Notes: generated by a model from the sequence alone, not told the origin. 64,000 bases of DNA from Epilithonimonas xixisoli (GCF_004365655.1 NZ_SOEO01000002.1:124001-188000); one strand, 5' to 3'. Counted from the stretch's first letter, positions 8,204 to 17,461 are shown. Program-made: numbers and translations.

Positions 8204-9877
8204 TTAGTTTTTATTGAATAGTGTTTTTACAGTTCCTTCTTCAATACGAAGATGCTGGTCTGCGTGACTGATGAGATTTTCATCTTCCGAAACGATGATT
8301 ATTGTAGTTGTTTCTTTCAGTTTCAAGAGATACTCTTTCATTTTGATTTTAAATTCGTCATTCATTCCATCCAATGGGTCTTCCAGAATCAATAATCTTC
8401 TTGCGCCAACCATTGCTCTGAGAAGCAGAATTTTCTTTTTGGAACTGAATGAAATCTCCGTATCCGTCTCGCTGACATTCGTGAAAAATCCGTTGCTGAA
8501 TTGGCTTGAGAAGTTTTCAATCCCAATCTCTTCCGAAATATCCAAAATCTGCTCGGCGGAGGTTTCATTATGACCAAGAATAATGTTTTCGTAAACGGTT
8601 CCTTTGATGATTGTCATATCTTCCAGATAAAGTCCGATTTGATTTCTGAGGGAAACTTTATCAATATTTTTGAGCGGGATTTTATCAAACAAAATACTTC
8701 CGAAACTCGCCTCGTAGAATCCGGTCATCATATTGAGAAGGAGAGATTTTCCTGCACCCAGTTCTCCTGTGATAATATTAATAGAGTTTTCTTTAATCTT
8801 AAAATTGACATTTTCCAAAATCTTCTGAAAGTCATTGAATGCAAAACTCACATCTTTAAACTCAATCTCAAAACCTGATTTCTCTTCTTCAAAAGTGATA
8901 GCGCCCATTTTTTCTTCGGGCAAATCTGTCACTTTCTTAAGTTTTGCCAACGCCGCTATCACATCGTAGTAACTTTCAAGACTAATAATCAGTTTTTCAA
9001 CCGCCATCATAATACTTAGAACCACAATCTCTGTTGCGATAAACGCTCCAATATTAAGTTGCTGATTTACCAAAAGATAAGTTCCAATCACTAGCATCAC
9101 CAGAGTAATAACCACTTTGAATGCGATGATGGTCTTGTATTGAAAAACCAATACCCGGAAGTGCGAGGTCCGGTCATCCAGATATTTTGAAACACGTTCA
9201 TCAACGCCAGCGAGATGAATCTCTGTTTGGGAATTTAATTTGAACGTTTTGATGGATGTCGCAATATCCTCCAGCCAAGATGCGACTTCGTATTTTTTAT
9301 CGCTTTCTTCTATGCTAGATTGGATGCCACTCTCCATTGTAAATCTAAAAATGATGACCACACAAATGATAACCAAAGCGCCAAAAACCAAAAACCACGG
9401 ATGGTAAAATGAAAGCAACAAAATCCCAAAAACAATCTGAATCAAGGCTGTTGGGATTTCTAGTAAAATTTTGGAGATTCCCTTTTGTAAATTTTGGGTA
9501 TCGAAAAAACGATTGACCAACTCTGGCAAGTAATATTTTTTAGTCTCAGAAAGGTTGACTTTCGGAAGTTTTTCAGCAAATGCAATCGAAAATTCTACAA
9601 AAATCTTCTGCTGTATTTTCTCGATAATCTGCATCACCTTCAATCTGAAATAGCCCACCAGCCAAGTTCCCAGCACCACAAATCCTATCAATATATAAAT
9701 AGAAGTCGCCATTGTAGCACCCATCACAAAGCTGACAATAGACTGTATGCCCAGCGGAACGCTCAGTTGCACGAGACCGTTTAGAATAGCGTAAAAATAA
9801 ATATTGGTCACATCTTTCTTTTCTTTCGTCACGTATTTGAAAAGGTTGTAACCGTGCTCTTTGGGAGAGATTTTCAT
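8204..9877 (-). CDS. ABC exporter (TMD-NBD fusion) with degenerate ATPase motifs
   Basis: The 557-residue protein has an N-terminal six-helix exporter domain (about 25-300) and a C-terminal nucleotide-binding domain. Walker A is intact (GELGAGKS, 371-378). The other motifs are altered: the Q-loop region reads LYLEDM with no Gln, the ABC signature position reads ISFSSKKK instead of LSGGQ, Walker B reads LLILEDP with Asp and Glu swapped, and the H-loop histidine is replaced (IIVSEDEN). There is no N-terminal peptidase (C39) domain. It is the first gene of the ABC-HlyD-TolC set, so it likely energises or gates a type I-like export channel. Its ATP hydrolysis may be weak or absent (inference). 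Confidence 0.85.
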   Translation of the reverse strand: MKISPKEHGYNLFKYVTKEKKDVTNIYFYAILNGLVQLSVPLGIQSIVSFVMGATMATSIYILIGFVVLGTWLVGYFRLKVMQIIEKIQQKIFVEFSIAFAEKLPKVNLSETKKYYLPELVNRFFDTQNLQKGISKILLEIPTALIQIVFGILLLSFYHPWFLVFGALVIICVVIIFRFTMESGIQSSIEESDKKYEVASWLEDIATSIKTFKLNSQTEIHLAGVDERVSKYLDDRTSHFRVLVFQYKTIIAFKVVITLVMLVIGTYLLVNQQLNIGAFIATEIVVLSIMMAVEKLIISLESYYDVIAALAKLKKVTDLPEEKMGAITFEEEKSGFEIEFKDVSFAFNDFQKILENVNFKIKENSINIITGELGAGKSLLLNMMTGFYEASFGSILFDKIPLKNIDKVSLRNQIGLYLEDMTIIKGTVYENIILGHNETSAEQILDISEEIGIENFSSQFSNGFFTNVSETDTEISFSSKKKILLLRAMVGARRLLILEDPLDGMNDEFKIKMKEYLLKLKETTTIIIVSEDENLISHADQHLRIEEGTVKTLFNKN

Positions 9878-10237
9878 CTTTATATTTTATTTATATTTTG
9901 GTAATGTGATAAAACTCAAATCATCTAGAAGATATTATTTATGCTTCATTTTGAATTTTAAAATGTCATTTTTTGTGAAGATACTTTCCGAAAATCCGCT
10001 TACCTAGAGCGGACAACATCAAGACATTCACAAAAAAGTTTCCGACGCCAAAATTATAAAAAACTAGCGCAATAAAAATACCACTCCAAATTAGAACTGT
10101 ATTAAAATACGATTATAAAAACTCTTCATAATCACTTTTTTAATGAATATCAAAATATAAAAGCTCCTTTTATCTTTATTAATAGGGTAAATTGCAATTA
10201 TCTGATTTAAGTCATTAAAACTTACGTAATTTTCTTT
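9878..10237. other. Intergenic gap between the ABC gene and sucC
   Basis: The gap is very AT-rich. Apart from the candidate broken small membrane gene at 9966-10129 (minus), no tRNA, convincing repeat or other coding frame is visible. The sucC promoter lies at its right edge. Confidence 0.5.
9966..10129 (-). pseudogene. Probable frameshifted small membrane protein gene
   Basis: In the gap between the ABC gene and sucC, an ATG at 10129 begins MKSFYNRI and hits a stop after 12 codons. The adjacent frame continues without stop as NTVLIWSGIFIALVFYNFGV, then NFFVNVLMLSALGKRIFGKY and a KK end, terminating at TGA 9966. Joining the two with a single-base shift in the ATTTTAAT run gives a coherent protein of about 54 residues with two hydrophobic segments and a basic tail. 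It could also be a short intact gene with a non-ATG start. No homologue is named. Confidence 0.4.
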
Positions 10238-10265
10238 TTGGCGTGGGTCATTTTTCTTAAATTTG
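10238..10265 (+). promoter_or_regulatory. sucC promoter (TTG-17-TAAATTTG)
   Basis: A TTG at 10238-10240 is followed after 17 bases by TAAATTTG at 10258-10265, matching the Bacteroidota -33/-7 consensus (TTG, TAnnTTTG). The sucC ATG is about 40 bases downstream. Spacing and sequence are both good. Confidence 0.65.
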
Positions 10266-10304
10266 TAAATCTTATAAAATCTAAAAATTAATCAATAATA
10301 TATT

Positions 10305-11495
10305 ATGAATCTTCACGAGTATCAATCAAAAGAGATTTTAGCAAAATACGGGGTTAATATCCAACGTGGTTTTGTTGCAAACAATGTGGACGAAGCTGTT
10401 GCTGCTGCCGAAAAACTTACTGCTGAAACTGGAGCGCAAGCTTGGGTAGTAAAAGCTCAGATCCACGCTGGTGGTAGAGGAAAAGGTGGCGGTGTAAAGT
10501 TCTCCCCAAATATGGACAAACTGAAAGAAAACGCTGGAAACATCATCGGAATGCAATTGATTACACCTCAGACTTCTGCTGAAGGTAAAAAAGTACATTC
10601 TGTTTTGGTAGCGGAAGATGTATATTATCCAGGTGAAACTGAAACGAGCGAGTTCTACGTTTCTATCCTTTTGGACAGAGCTCTTGGAAAAAACACAATC
10701 GTTTACTCTACAGAAGGTGGAATGGACATCGAGCACGTTGCAGAAGTAACACCTCATTTGATCCACAAAGAAGTAATTGATCCAGCTTACGGACTTCAAG
10801 GTTTCCAAGCTAGAAAAATTGCTTTCGGACTTGGATTGGAAGGTAACGCCTTCAAAGAATTTACAAAATTCATCACTTCATTATACAACGCTTACGTAGG
10901 AATTGACGCATCTCTTTTTGAGATCAACCCGGTTTTGAAAACTTCTGATAACAAAATCATCGCTGTAGATGCAAAAGTAACTTTGGATGGTAACTCATTG
11001 TTCCGTCACAAAGATCTTGCTGAGTTGAGAGATACAAGAGAAGAAGATCCATTGGATGTAGAAGCTGGCGAAGCTGGTCTTAACTTCGTGAAGTTGGACG
11101 GAAACGTAGCTTGTATGGTAAACGGAGCTGGTCTTGCAATGGCAACTATGGACATCATCAAATTATCTGGCGGAAATCCAGCAAACTTCTTGGACGTTGG
11201 TGGAACTGCTGATGCACAAAGAGTTCAGACTGCTTTCGGAATCATCTTGAGAGACCCGAACGTAAAAGCAATCTTAATCAACATCTTCGGAGGAATCGTA
11301 AGATGTGACAGAGTTGCACAAGGTGTTGTAGATGCATACAACGCAATGGGAAGCCTTCCAGTTCCATTGATCGTAAGATTGCAAGGAACAAACGCTGTAG
11401 AAGCTAAAAAATTGATCGACGAAGCTGGATTGCCAATCCACTCTGCAATCACTTTGGAAGAAGCAGCAAACAAAGTAAAAGAAGTTATAGCTTAA
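10305..11495 (+). CDS. sucC: Succinate--CoA ligase (ADP-forming), beta subunit
   Basis: SucC forms the nucleotide- and CoA-binding heterodimer with SucD and makes succinate plus ATP from succinyl-CoA in the TCA cycle. The 396-residue protein begins MNLHEYQSKEILAKYGV, has the ATP-grasp segment with KAQIHAGGRGKGGGVK (about 50-65), SLFEINPVL near 200 and the C-terminal ligase domain with FLDVGGTAD and FGGIVRCDRVA. All are classical SucC landmarks and the length is typical. sucD is not adjacent, so the two subunits are encoded apart, as is common in Flavobacteriia. The codon use looks like that of a highly expressed gene. A strong terminator follows. Confidence 0.97.
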   Translation: MNLHEYQSKEILAKYGVNIQRGFVANNVDEAVAAAEKLTAETGAQAWVVKAQIHAGGRGKGGGVKFSPNMDKLKENAGNIIGMQLITPQTSAEGKKVHSVLVAEDVYYPGETETSEFYVSILLDRALGKNTIVYSTEGGMDIEHVAEVTPHLIHKEVIDPAYGLQGFQARKIAFGLGLEGNAFKEFTKFITSLYNAYVGIDASLFEINPVLKTSDNKIIAVDAKVTLDGNSLFRHKDLAELRDTREEDPLDVEAGEAGLNFVKLDGNVACMVNGAGLAMATMDIIKLSGGNPANFLDVGGTADAQRVQTAFGIILRDPNVKAILINIFGGIVRCDRVAQGVVDAYNAMGSLPVPLIVRLQGTNAVEAKKLIDEAGLPIHSAITLEEAANKVKEVIA

Positions 11496-11517
11496 GCTTT
11501 AATTTTCAAATAAAATC

Positions 11518-11554
11518 AAAATCCGTTCAATTTTTTTGGACGGATTTTTTTTTT
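11518..11554 (+). terminator. sucC terminator
   Basis: The inverted repeat AAAATCCGT ... ACGGATTTT surrounds a short T-rich loop and is followed by a run of more than eight T residues, starting 22 bases after the sucC stop. Confidence 0.8.
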
Positions 11555-11642
11555 GCACTTTATCAAAGCTATCCACACACTACTTTGTCAAAGTTTTCAG
11601 CGGCATCATTGTACTTTGACAAAGTTTTTAAGATTTTCTAAA

Positions 11643-11757
11643 TTGGGGCAGCTTTTCCGCCTTCCACTCCCAATCTTTTTTGTCGACCATTTCAGTCTAA
11701 ATAGAACTTGAGTACAATCAAAAAAGGATTTCCGTTCAAGTCGGGCTGCGGATTCAC
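11643..11757. repeat. Dispersed long-hairpin element, copy A
   Basis: It opens with TTGGGGCAGC, continues with CCGCCTTCCACTCCC, then CTTTTTTG ... CAAAAAAGG forming the base of a hairpin, and ends with GGATTTCCGTT and GTCGGGCTGC. The same arrangement (GGGC-type start, C-rich tract, T6 arm, variable tip, A5-6 arm, GGAnnTCCG, GC-rich end) recurs in copies B (52489), C (55475, opposite orientation) and D (60412). Copy A is most like copy B. Confidence 0.55.
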
Positions 11758-11874
11758 AAACGGTTAAACATTTCAAATAAAAATACACTTTGATTGAACT
11801 TATCGAACACTATTTCCCAAGCAAATCCACAAACCATTTATTTTTAAATTATATTTGTTTCATAAAACACACCT

Positions 11875-14427
11875 ATGGAACTCGTATTACTCTTTGCCAT
11901 TTTGATTTTTACCTTGATTATCTACAACAGGACCAATCAAAAACCAGCAGATCAGCAACAGGAATTCAAGCAACTGAATGAAAAAATCGACGGCTTGAAA
12001 AGCCAAATCTCAACCTTACAATTCATCCTCAACGATTTGCAAAAACCAGCTGTAAAAGAGGAAACGCTTCCAAACAAAGAAGAACAAAAAGTTGAAGAAA
12101 CTATTGCCAACGAGGAATTAATCGTTGAAGAACCAATCATTGAACAGCAACAAATTGTAGAAGAAATCAATCCGGAAACAGAAGAGATCCAACAAGTTGC
12201 GTTCAGTTCCAATGAAAATCCAGTTGAGCTCAAAGAAGAAATCCTCGAACCTGCAACTCCAATTGTTTCCGAACCAATCGTTCCAAAAAAATCCTGGATA
12301 GAAAACTTCAAAGAGAAAAATCCGGACATCGAGAAATTCATCGGAGAAAACCTCATCAACAAAATCGGAATCTTAATATTAGTCCTCGGAATCAGTTTCT
12401 TCGTGAAATATGCGATTGACAAAGACTGGATCAATGAGCCAGCTCGTGTCGGCATCGGGATTTTAAGTGGAGCTATCGTGATGGTTGTCGCACATCGATT
12501 GAAGAAAAACTACGCCGCGTTCAGTTCCGTTTTTGTGGCTGGAGCGATCAGTATTTTCTATCTCACAATTGGGATTGCCTTCCACGATTATAAATTATTC
12601 AGCCAAACTGTCGCCTTCATTATTATGGTGGTGATTACCATTTTTAGTGTTTTGGTTTCGGTTTCTTATGACAGAAAAGAATTGGCAGTTCTCTCCTTGA
12701 TTGGCGGTTTTGCCGTCCCATTTATGGTTAGCACCGGCGAAGGAAATTATAAAGTTCTCTTCACCTACATTGCAATTTTGAACATCGGAATGCTGATTAT
12801 TGCCTATTTCAAAAAGTGGAATTTGGTGACTTTGCTGGCATTTATTTTCACCTATATTTTGTTTTCCGGCTGGAGCTGGATTGGCTTTGATGACAACAAA
12901 CTTCCGTTCAGAGGCGCTTTATTTTTCGCCACTATCTTTTATATTATTTTCAGCGTTGTGACGGTTATCAACAATCTTAGAAACAAGGGCAGTTTTACCA
13001 AGCTTGAATATTTCATTATAGTTGCTAATACTTTCATTTATTTTGGTATCGGAATTGGTATCATTGAGAATTGGCAACCGCATTACAAAGGGATTTTCAC
13101 AGTGGCGTTGGCTTTGTACAATTTGGTTTACGCGATATTTCTTTACCGAAAATTTGGCTTGGACAAAAATGCGATTTATCTGCTCTTAGGATTGACATTA
13201 ACGTTTGTGACCTTAGCAATCCCGATTCAATTTGAGGGGAATTACATCACATTATTCTGGGCGGGCGAAGCAGTTTTGCTCTTTTGGCTGTCTCAGAAAT
13301 CGAAAATCAGCACGTTCAAATTGGGAGCAATCATCGTTCAGCTTTTGATGATTGGAAGTTTGATAATGGATTGGGAAAAATACTATTCCGGAAACGTGAT
13401 AGAACTAAAACCTGTCCTAAACCGAATGTTTCTCACTGGAATCGTTTCTCTCGCATCATTGATTTTCACTTATTTCTTATTAAAAAAAGAAAAAGAAATC
13501 ACCAATATTTTCGGTTTCGAATTTGACCCAAGTTATTACAGAAATGGCGTATTGGGTGTTTTGATTTTGGTTGGATACTTCACCGGGATGTTGGAAATCA
13601 GTTATCAGTCAGCGGATTATATATTGAATTATCATTCAGCGACATCCTATTGTGTCTTGTATCATTTCGTTTTCAGTGTAGGTTTGATTTATTTCATTCT
13701 AAAACTAAAAAACAAAACTTGGAACAGCGCAATCATCGTTTTGGCTTCGGTTAATATCCTACTCTATATCGCCATTTTCTATAAACTGACTTACAGCGAA
13801 ATGGTGGAAAACTTTGCCCGAAATACAGCGAACAATTCTGCTTTTATCATCCATTATATCTTATTGATTTGTTTAGGATATTTCATTTACAATATCATTA
13901 AAATCAGGAATGAAAGTGACTTTTCAAAGTTCCTCAATCACAAGATTGCACTTTGGGTTTTAGCATTTTGTACAGTTTACATTTTGAGCAACGAAGTGAT
14001 GATTCACGGATTGATTTTCAATAACGACTTGGTTTCTCAAGCGGAACTGGCGAAATTCTCAAACTTGAAAAACAATGAATACAACTTTGACAAAGAGATT
14101 TTGATTGAGACTAAATATGACAATGTAAAAACTCAGATTATCAAAATTGGTTATCCAATTCTTTGGGGCGTTTTGTCCTTTGTTTACCTAATTATCGGCA
14201 TCAAAAAGCAGAACAAAACTTTGCGAATTATTGCCTTGTCGTTATTAGGTTTAACGATTGCGAAACTCTTCTTGTTCGACATCAAGAATGTGTCTGAAAC
14301 TGGGAAAATCATCGCATTTATTTTGCTGGGCGTTCTTATTTTAATTATTTCATTCGTTTATCAGAAAATCAAAAAATTGGTGATTGATGAGCAACCAAAA
14401 AACACAGACAATGAAGAAAATATTTAG
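11875..14427 (+). CDS. DUF2339 polytopic membrane protein
   Basis: The 850-residue protein begins with a membrane helix (MELVLLFAILIFTLIIY), followed by a coiled coil (about 25-60) and a very acidic Glu-rich linker (60-140). After that come more than twenty hydrophobic segments beginning ENLINKIGILILVLGISFFVKYAIDKDWI, the signature entry to the DUF2339 family. The function of the family is unknown; it is often linked to cell-envelope processes. It overlaps the next gene by 17 bases, a DUF3999-like protein. DUF2339 and DUF3999 proteins are known neighbours in other phyla, supporting a two-component membrane system. Confidence 0.88.
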   Translation: MELVLLFAILIFTLIIYNRTNQKPADQQQEFKQLNEKIDGLKSQISTLQFILNDLQKPAVKEETLPNKEEQKVEETIANEELIVEEPIIEQQQIVEEINPETEEIQQVAFSSNENPVELKEEILEPATPIVSEPIVPKKSWIENFKEKNPDIEKFIGENLINKIGILILVLGISFFVKYAIDKDWINEPARVGIGILSGAIVMVVAHRLKKNYAAFSSVFVAGAISIFYLTIGIAFHDYKLFSQTVAFIIMVVITIFSVLVSVSYDRKELAVLSLIGGFAVPFMVSTGEGNYKVLFTYIAILNIGMLIIAYFKKWNLVTLLAFIFTYILFSGWSWIGFDDNKLPFRGALFFATIFYIIFSVVTVINNLRNKGSFTKLEYFIIVANTFIYFGIGIGIIENWQPHYKGIFTVALALYNLVYAIFLYRKFGLDKNAIYLLLGLTLTFVTLAIPIQFEGNYITLFWAGEAVLLFWLSQKSKISTFKLGAIIVQLLMIGSLIMDWEKYYSGNVIELKPVLNRMFLTGIVSLASLIFTYFLLKKEKEITNIFGFEFDPSYYRNGVLGVLILVGYFTGMLEISYQSADYILNYHSATSYCVLYHFVFSVGLIYFILKLKNKTWNSAIIVLASVNILLYIAIFYKLTYSEMVENFARNTANNSAFIIHYILLICLGYFIYNIIKIRNESDFSKFLNHKIALWVLAFCTVYILSNEVMIHGLIFNNDLVSQAELAKFSNLKNNEYNFDKEILIETKYDNVKTQIIKIGYPILWGVLSFVYLIIGIKKQNKTLRIIALSLLGLTIAKLFLFDIKNVSETGKIIAFILLGVLILIISFVYQKIKKLVIDEQPKNTDNEENI

Positions 14428-15637
14428 TCTAATTTCTGCTCTTTTTATAGTGAGTTTTTCTTTTGCACAAAATTATAAAGGGAAATTAAATCAAGTTTCG
14501 GAAAGCGGTTTGAATCAGATTTTGCTTTCTCCGGAAGTGCGTTCTGCTTCTCAGAATAATTTAGATTACTTAAGAATTTTTGATGCAAAAAACATTGAAG
14601 TTCCTTATGTTCTTTTTGAAGGAAAATCAATGGATTCTCAATATGAAAATCTTTCAATCCTATCAAAAAATTCGGTTCCAAACAAAGTAACTTCCGTGAT
14701 TGTTTCCAACGAAAAAGCCCTGAATCTGGAACATCTCATTTTGAAAATTGCTAATACTGATGTTGATAAAACCTACAGCATCAGCGGAAGCAATGACAAC
14801 TTGGAATGGTTTGGCTTGGTCATTAATCAAACCATCACAGATTTGAATGACAGCGGAAAAACCTCTGTGGAGCGCAGTTTTTCTTTTCCATTGAATAATT
14901 ATAAGTTTCTGAAATTTGATTTCGTTGATAAGAATTCGCTTCCAATCAATGTTTTGGAAGTTGGTTTCGAGAAGAATTTCGCTGTTAAAAAATCGAAAAT
15001 AGAACTTCAAGATTTCGAACAAAAAATAACGACTGACAAAAAGAATAAGCAAACGAAAATCCATATCAGCTTCAAAAATCCGCAGGTGATTGATGCGATT
15101 GGTTTTGATATTTCTGCTCCGAATTTTTATTTGAGAGACGCAAGAATTGTCATTAATAAAACCAAAACTCAGAAAAGAACAGAAGTCAATTACGCTGAAA
15201 CGGTTAGCAATTTTCAATTGAATTCGAAAGTTAAAAATAGCTTTGAAATTTCAGAATTGTTCGTTAAAGAGTTTACGATTGAAATTGATAATCAAGACAA
15301 TCCGGAATTGGAAATCAAAAAAATCTCATTGTTTCAAAAACCAATTAGCATTCTAGCAGACTTGAAAGCGAATGAAAATTATACTTTGAAAATCGATTCC
15401 AAACTTTCTGCTCCAGCTTATGATTTGGCTCAGTCAGGAATTAATTTTAACCAAAATTATCCGATAGCAACGATTTCAAATTTAGAACAAATTGACAATC
15501 CTAAAGACTCAGAAACTGCCGATAGCTTTTGGCAAACGCCTTTGTTTATGTGGCTTTGCATTGGTCTTGCTGTTTTGATTATTGGTTATTTTGCTGTGGC
15601 TATGATAAAGGATATGAATAAGGAAAGCTCTTCATAA
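14411..15637 (+). CDS. DUF3999-like exported protein with C-terminal membrane anchor
   Basis: The start chosen is ATG 14411, giving MKKIFSLISALFIVSFSFAQ, a clean signal peptide; a further-upstream start would destroy it. The 408-residue product is mostly beta-sandwich-like, with two discoidin-like repeats (SVIVSNEKALNLEHLILKI, ISGSNDNLEWFG). It ends with one transmembrane helix (PLFMWLCIGLAVLIIGYFAVAM) and a short cytosolic tail. The plan and its overlap with a DUF2339 gene fit the DUF3999 family. Probably anchored in the inner membrane with a large periplasmic domain that partners the DUF2339 protein (inference). Confidence 0.7.
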   Translation: MKKIFSLISALFIVSFSFAQNYKGKLNQVSESGLNQILLSPEVRSASQNNLDYLRIFDAKNIEVPYVLFEGKSMDSQYENLSILSKNSVPNKVTSVIVSNEKALNLEHLILKIANTDVDKTYSISGSNDNLEWFGLVINQTITDLNDSGKTSVERSFSFPLNNYKFLKFDFVDKNSLPINVLEVGFEKNFAVKKSKIELQDFEQKITTDKKNKQTKIHISFKNPQVIDAIGFDISAPNFYLRDARIVINKTKTQKRTEVNYAETVSNFQLNSKVKNSFEISELFVKEFTIEIDNQDNPELEIKKISLFQKPISILADLKANENYTLKIDSKLSAPAYDLAQSGINFNQNYPIATISNLEQIDNPKDSETADSFWQTPLFMWLCIGLAVLIIGYFAVAMIKDMNKESSS

Positions 15638-15645
15638 GAAAATAA

Positions 15646-15719
15646 GCTTTAGCCGAAATTTGTAATAGATTTCGGCTAAAGCCATTTTCAAAAACAATTC
15701 TGAAAATGGGCTAAAGCCC
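15646..15719. terminator. Tandem hairpins between convergent genes, likely bidirectional terminator
   Basis: A perfect 14-bp stem (GCTTTAGCCGAAAT at 15646-15659 with its complement at 15669-15682) is followed directly by a 9-bp stem (CCATTTTCA / TGAAAATGG) and then by the palindrome GGGCTAAAGCCC. The word GGCTAAAGCC recurs in all three parts. It lies between the ends of the DUF3999-like and mscS genes. It may also be a mobile intergenic repeat rather than a terminator evolved in place. Confidence 0.6.
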
Positions 15720-15793
15720 ATTCCTATTGATATTTTAAAAAATTTAAGAACTCAGCTTATTTACTAAACAATAAAAAATTATTCTTTTGTAGG

Positions 15794-16630
15794 TTAGGAA
15801 TTTGTGATGTTAATGCTGTTTGGCGAAACGAGATCGATGCCTTCTTTCATCAATCTGTCATTAATTTTAATGATGGCTTCACTTTTTAATTTGCCAAAAT
15901 CGCTTCCAATCTCCAGCCAGAATTTGACCTGCAAAGTAAAGACGCCTTGCTTCACATTGGTAATGATGACATCGGCAGAATCTGCTTTATCCACGTGGTG
16001 CAGTTTTTTGATCTCGTCCAATATCGCATCTTTTGCCTTGCTGATGTCCTCGCCCATCGGAACTTCGAAGTCGAAAATAATTCTGCGCTGAGGCGATGCT
16101 GTGATGTTGAAAAATGGTGAATTGAAGATGACCTGATTTGGAATATAAACTTTCTTTCCGTCGTCGGTAATCAACTTCGTAGTGAGCAATCCGATGTCTT
16201 GGACCGTTCCTGAATTGCCTCCAATTGTGACGTAGTCTCCAATCTTGAAAGCCTTGTCCACGCTTACCAACATTCCGGAAAACATACTGGAAACCAAATC
16301 TTTGAGCGCAACCCCGGCAATCACCCCGGCAACTCCCAAACTTCCTAAGAATTTCATAAAGAAACCGCTGAATCCCATAATTTCCAATGCGATGAAAGTT
16401 CCCATCAAAATAATGAGGAATTTGAAAACTGAAATCAATGTAACGACTGACTCGTTTTTGGTTTTTGGGAAAAACTTATGAAAAAGTATTACAGACCAAC
16501 GGCTAAGATAGGTACTGGTCGTAAGGAAAAAGAGAAATACTAAGATTCCCACAACCAATCTTGGAGTGAGCTCCGCAAAGCTAATGTACCATCTTTGAAG
16601 TACGTTGTAAACCGTATTTAAATACTCCAT
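15794..16630 (-). CDS. Small-conductance mechanosensitive channel, MscS family
   Basis: This is a 278-residue minimal MscS: three N-terminal transmembrane helices, with the pore-lining TM3 reading GVAGVIAGVALKDLVSSMFSGMLV (about 97-120). The MscS beta domain follows (FKIGDYVTIGGNSGTVQDIGLLTTKL), and the mixed alpha-beta vestibule lies at the C-terminus. It releases solutes on hypo-osmotic shock in the inner membrane. The length is that of E. coli MscS. It stands alone, convergent with the DUF3999-like gene. Confidence 0.93.
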   Translation of the reverse strand: MEYLNTVYNVLQRWYISFAELTPRLVVGILVFLFFLTTSTYLSRWSVILFHKFFPKTKNESVVTLISVFKFLIILMGTFIALEIMGFSGFFMKFLGSLGVAGVIAGVALKDLVSSMFSGMLVSVDKAFKIGDYVTIGGNSGTVQDIGLLTTKLITDDGKKVYIPNQVIFNSPFFNITASPQRRIIFDFEVPMGEDISKAKDAILDEIKKLHHVDKADSADVIITNVKQGVFTLQVKFWLEIGSDFGKLKSEAIIKINDRLMKEGIDLVSPNSINITNS

Positions 16631-16666
16631 TGGATTAATTTTAATGATAAACTGATTTCATTATTA

Positions 16667-16694
16667 ATAAAAAAACCGACAAAAGCCGGTTTTA
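16667..16694 (-). terminator. Terminator of the outer-membrane protein gene
   Basis: On the minus strand the sequence reads AAAACCG, then a short loop and CGGTTTTTTTA. This is a 7-bp stem followed by a T run, just downstream of the stop at 16717. Confidence 0.65.
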
Positions 16695-16716
16695 ATATGA
16701 ATGTACAAATTTAGAA

Positions 16717-17307
16717 TTATTTTGCTTCGTTGGCAATTCTTTTTGCTTGTCCTGTTGGCAAATAAATGCTGAAACCTACATTGAAACTTACTTTAGAAGT
16801 CAATCCTTCGTTTCCAAATCCGGTAACACCATTGTATTTAACCAATCCTTCCACTCCAATGTTTGGTGTGATGAAGTATGAATAACCAGGACCAACACCG
16901 AAGTCAAGACCTGTTGTAGAGATTCCGTTTTCTACAGAAGTTCCTCCAATTCCTACATTACCTTCGAAGAACCAACGTCCGTGGTTTAGAAGATTATCTA
17001 CGCCAGCTTCTCCCGGAGAGATGAAGTAACGTCCCAAAGCACCAACAGCATAGTTAAATTGTGTAGGAGAACCTTTCGCTGCTTTCAGGAAACCTAGATT
17101 CACATATCCTCCCAATGCTACATTATCTTTGATGAAATAAGCTGCTTTTGGCTGAATTGCGAAATCATAACCTGCACCAGAATTCAATCCGAAGTTACTT
17201 GCTACCAAGCTGCTTCCAACCATCCAGTTTCCTTCTTGTATCTGCGCATTTGCTGTGGAGAATAATCCTGCTGCCAAGACTATTGCTCCAAAAAATAATT
17301 TTTTCAT
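16717..17307 (-). CDS. Small outer-membrane beta-barrel protein
   Basis: The 196-residue protein has a signal peptide (MKKLFFGAIVLAAGLFSTANAQ) and then alternating amphipathic strands with Gly/aromatic girdles, such as NWMVGSSLVASNFGL, NVALGGYVNLGFL and VGPGYSYFITPNIGVEGLVKY. It fits an eight-stranded OmpW/OprF-like barrel. There is no OmpA peptidoglycan-binding domain. Function unknown, probably a structural or small-solute barrel. Independent unit with its own terminator. Confidence 0.8.
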   Translation of the reverse strand: MKKLFFGAIVLAAGLFSTANAQIQEGNWMVGSSLVASNFGLNSGAGYDFAIQPKAAYFIKDNVALGGYVNLGFLKAAKGSPTQFNYAVGALGRYFISPGEAGVDNLLNHGRWFFEGNVGIGGTSVENGISTTGLDFGVGPGYSYFITPNIGVEGLVKYNGVTGFGNEGLTSKVSFNVGFSIYLPTGQAKRIANEAK

Positions 17308-17461
17308 ATTGTTAAATTTTTCGTTAATAATTATATTTTCTATAATTTACAAAGGTTGTGCCATTTCTAAAAAACACAGTGAGAAATACAAGTTCTACCT
17401 ATTTAAGAAAATTTAATAAAAATGAAAAATATCTTAAAATAAGCCAATTGTTATCTATAAA

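Noticed and set aside
8204-9877. Bacteriocin (C39 peptidase) exporter
   Set aside because: The ABC protein begins directly with the transmembrane domain and has no N-terminal peptidase domain; no leader-peptide gene is visible nearby.
11952-12455. 167-codon minus-strand frame opposite the DUF2339 gene
   Set aside because: Ser-rich low-complexity product that mirrors the Glu-rich linker of the real gene.
14663-15217. 184-codon minus-strand frame opposite the DUF3999-like gene
   Set aside because: The plus-strand gene has a signal peptide, domain pattern and terminal anchor; the antisense frame has none.
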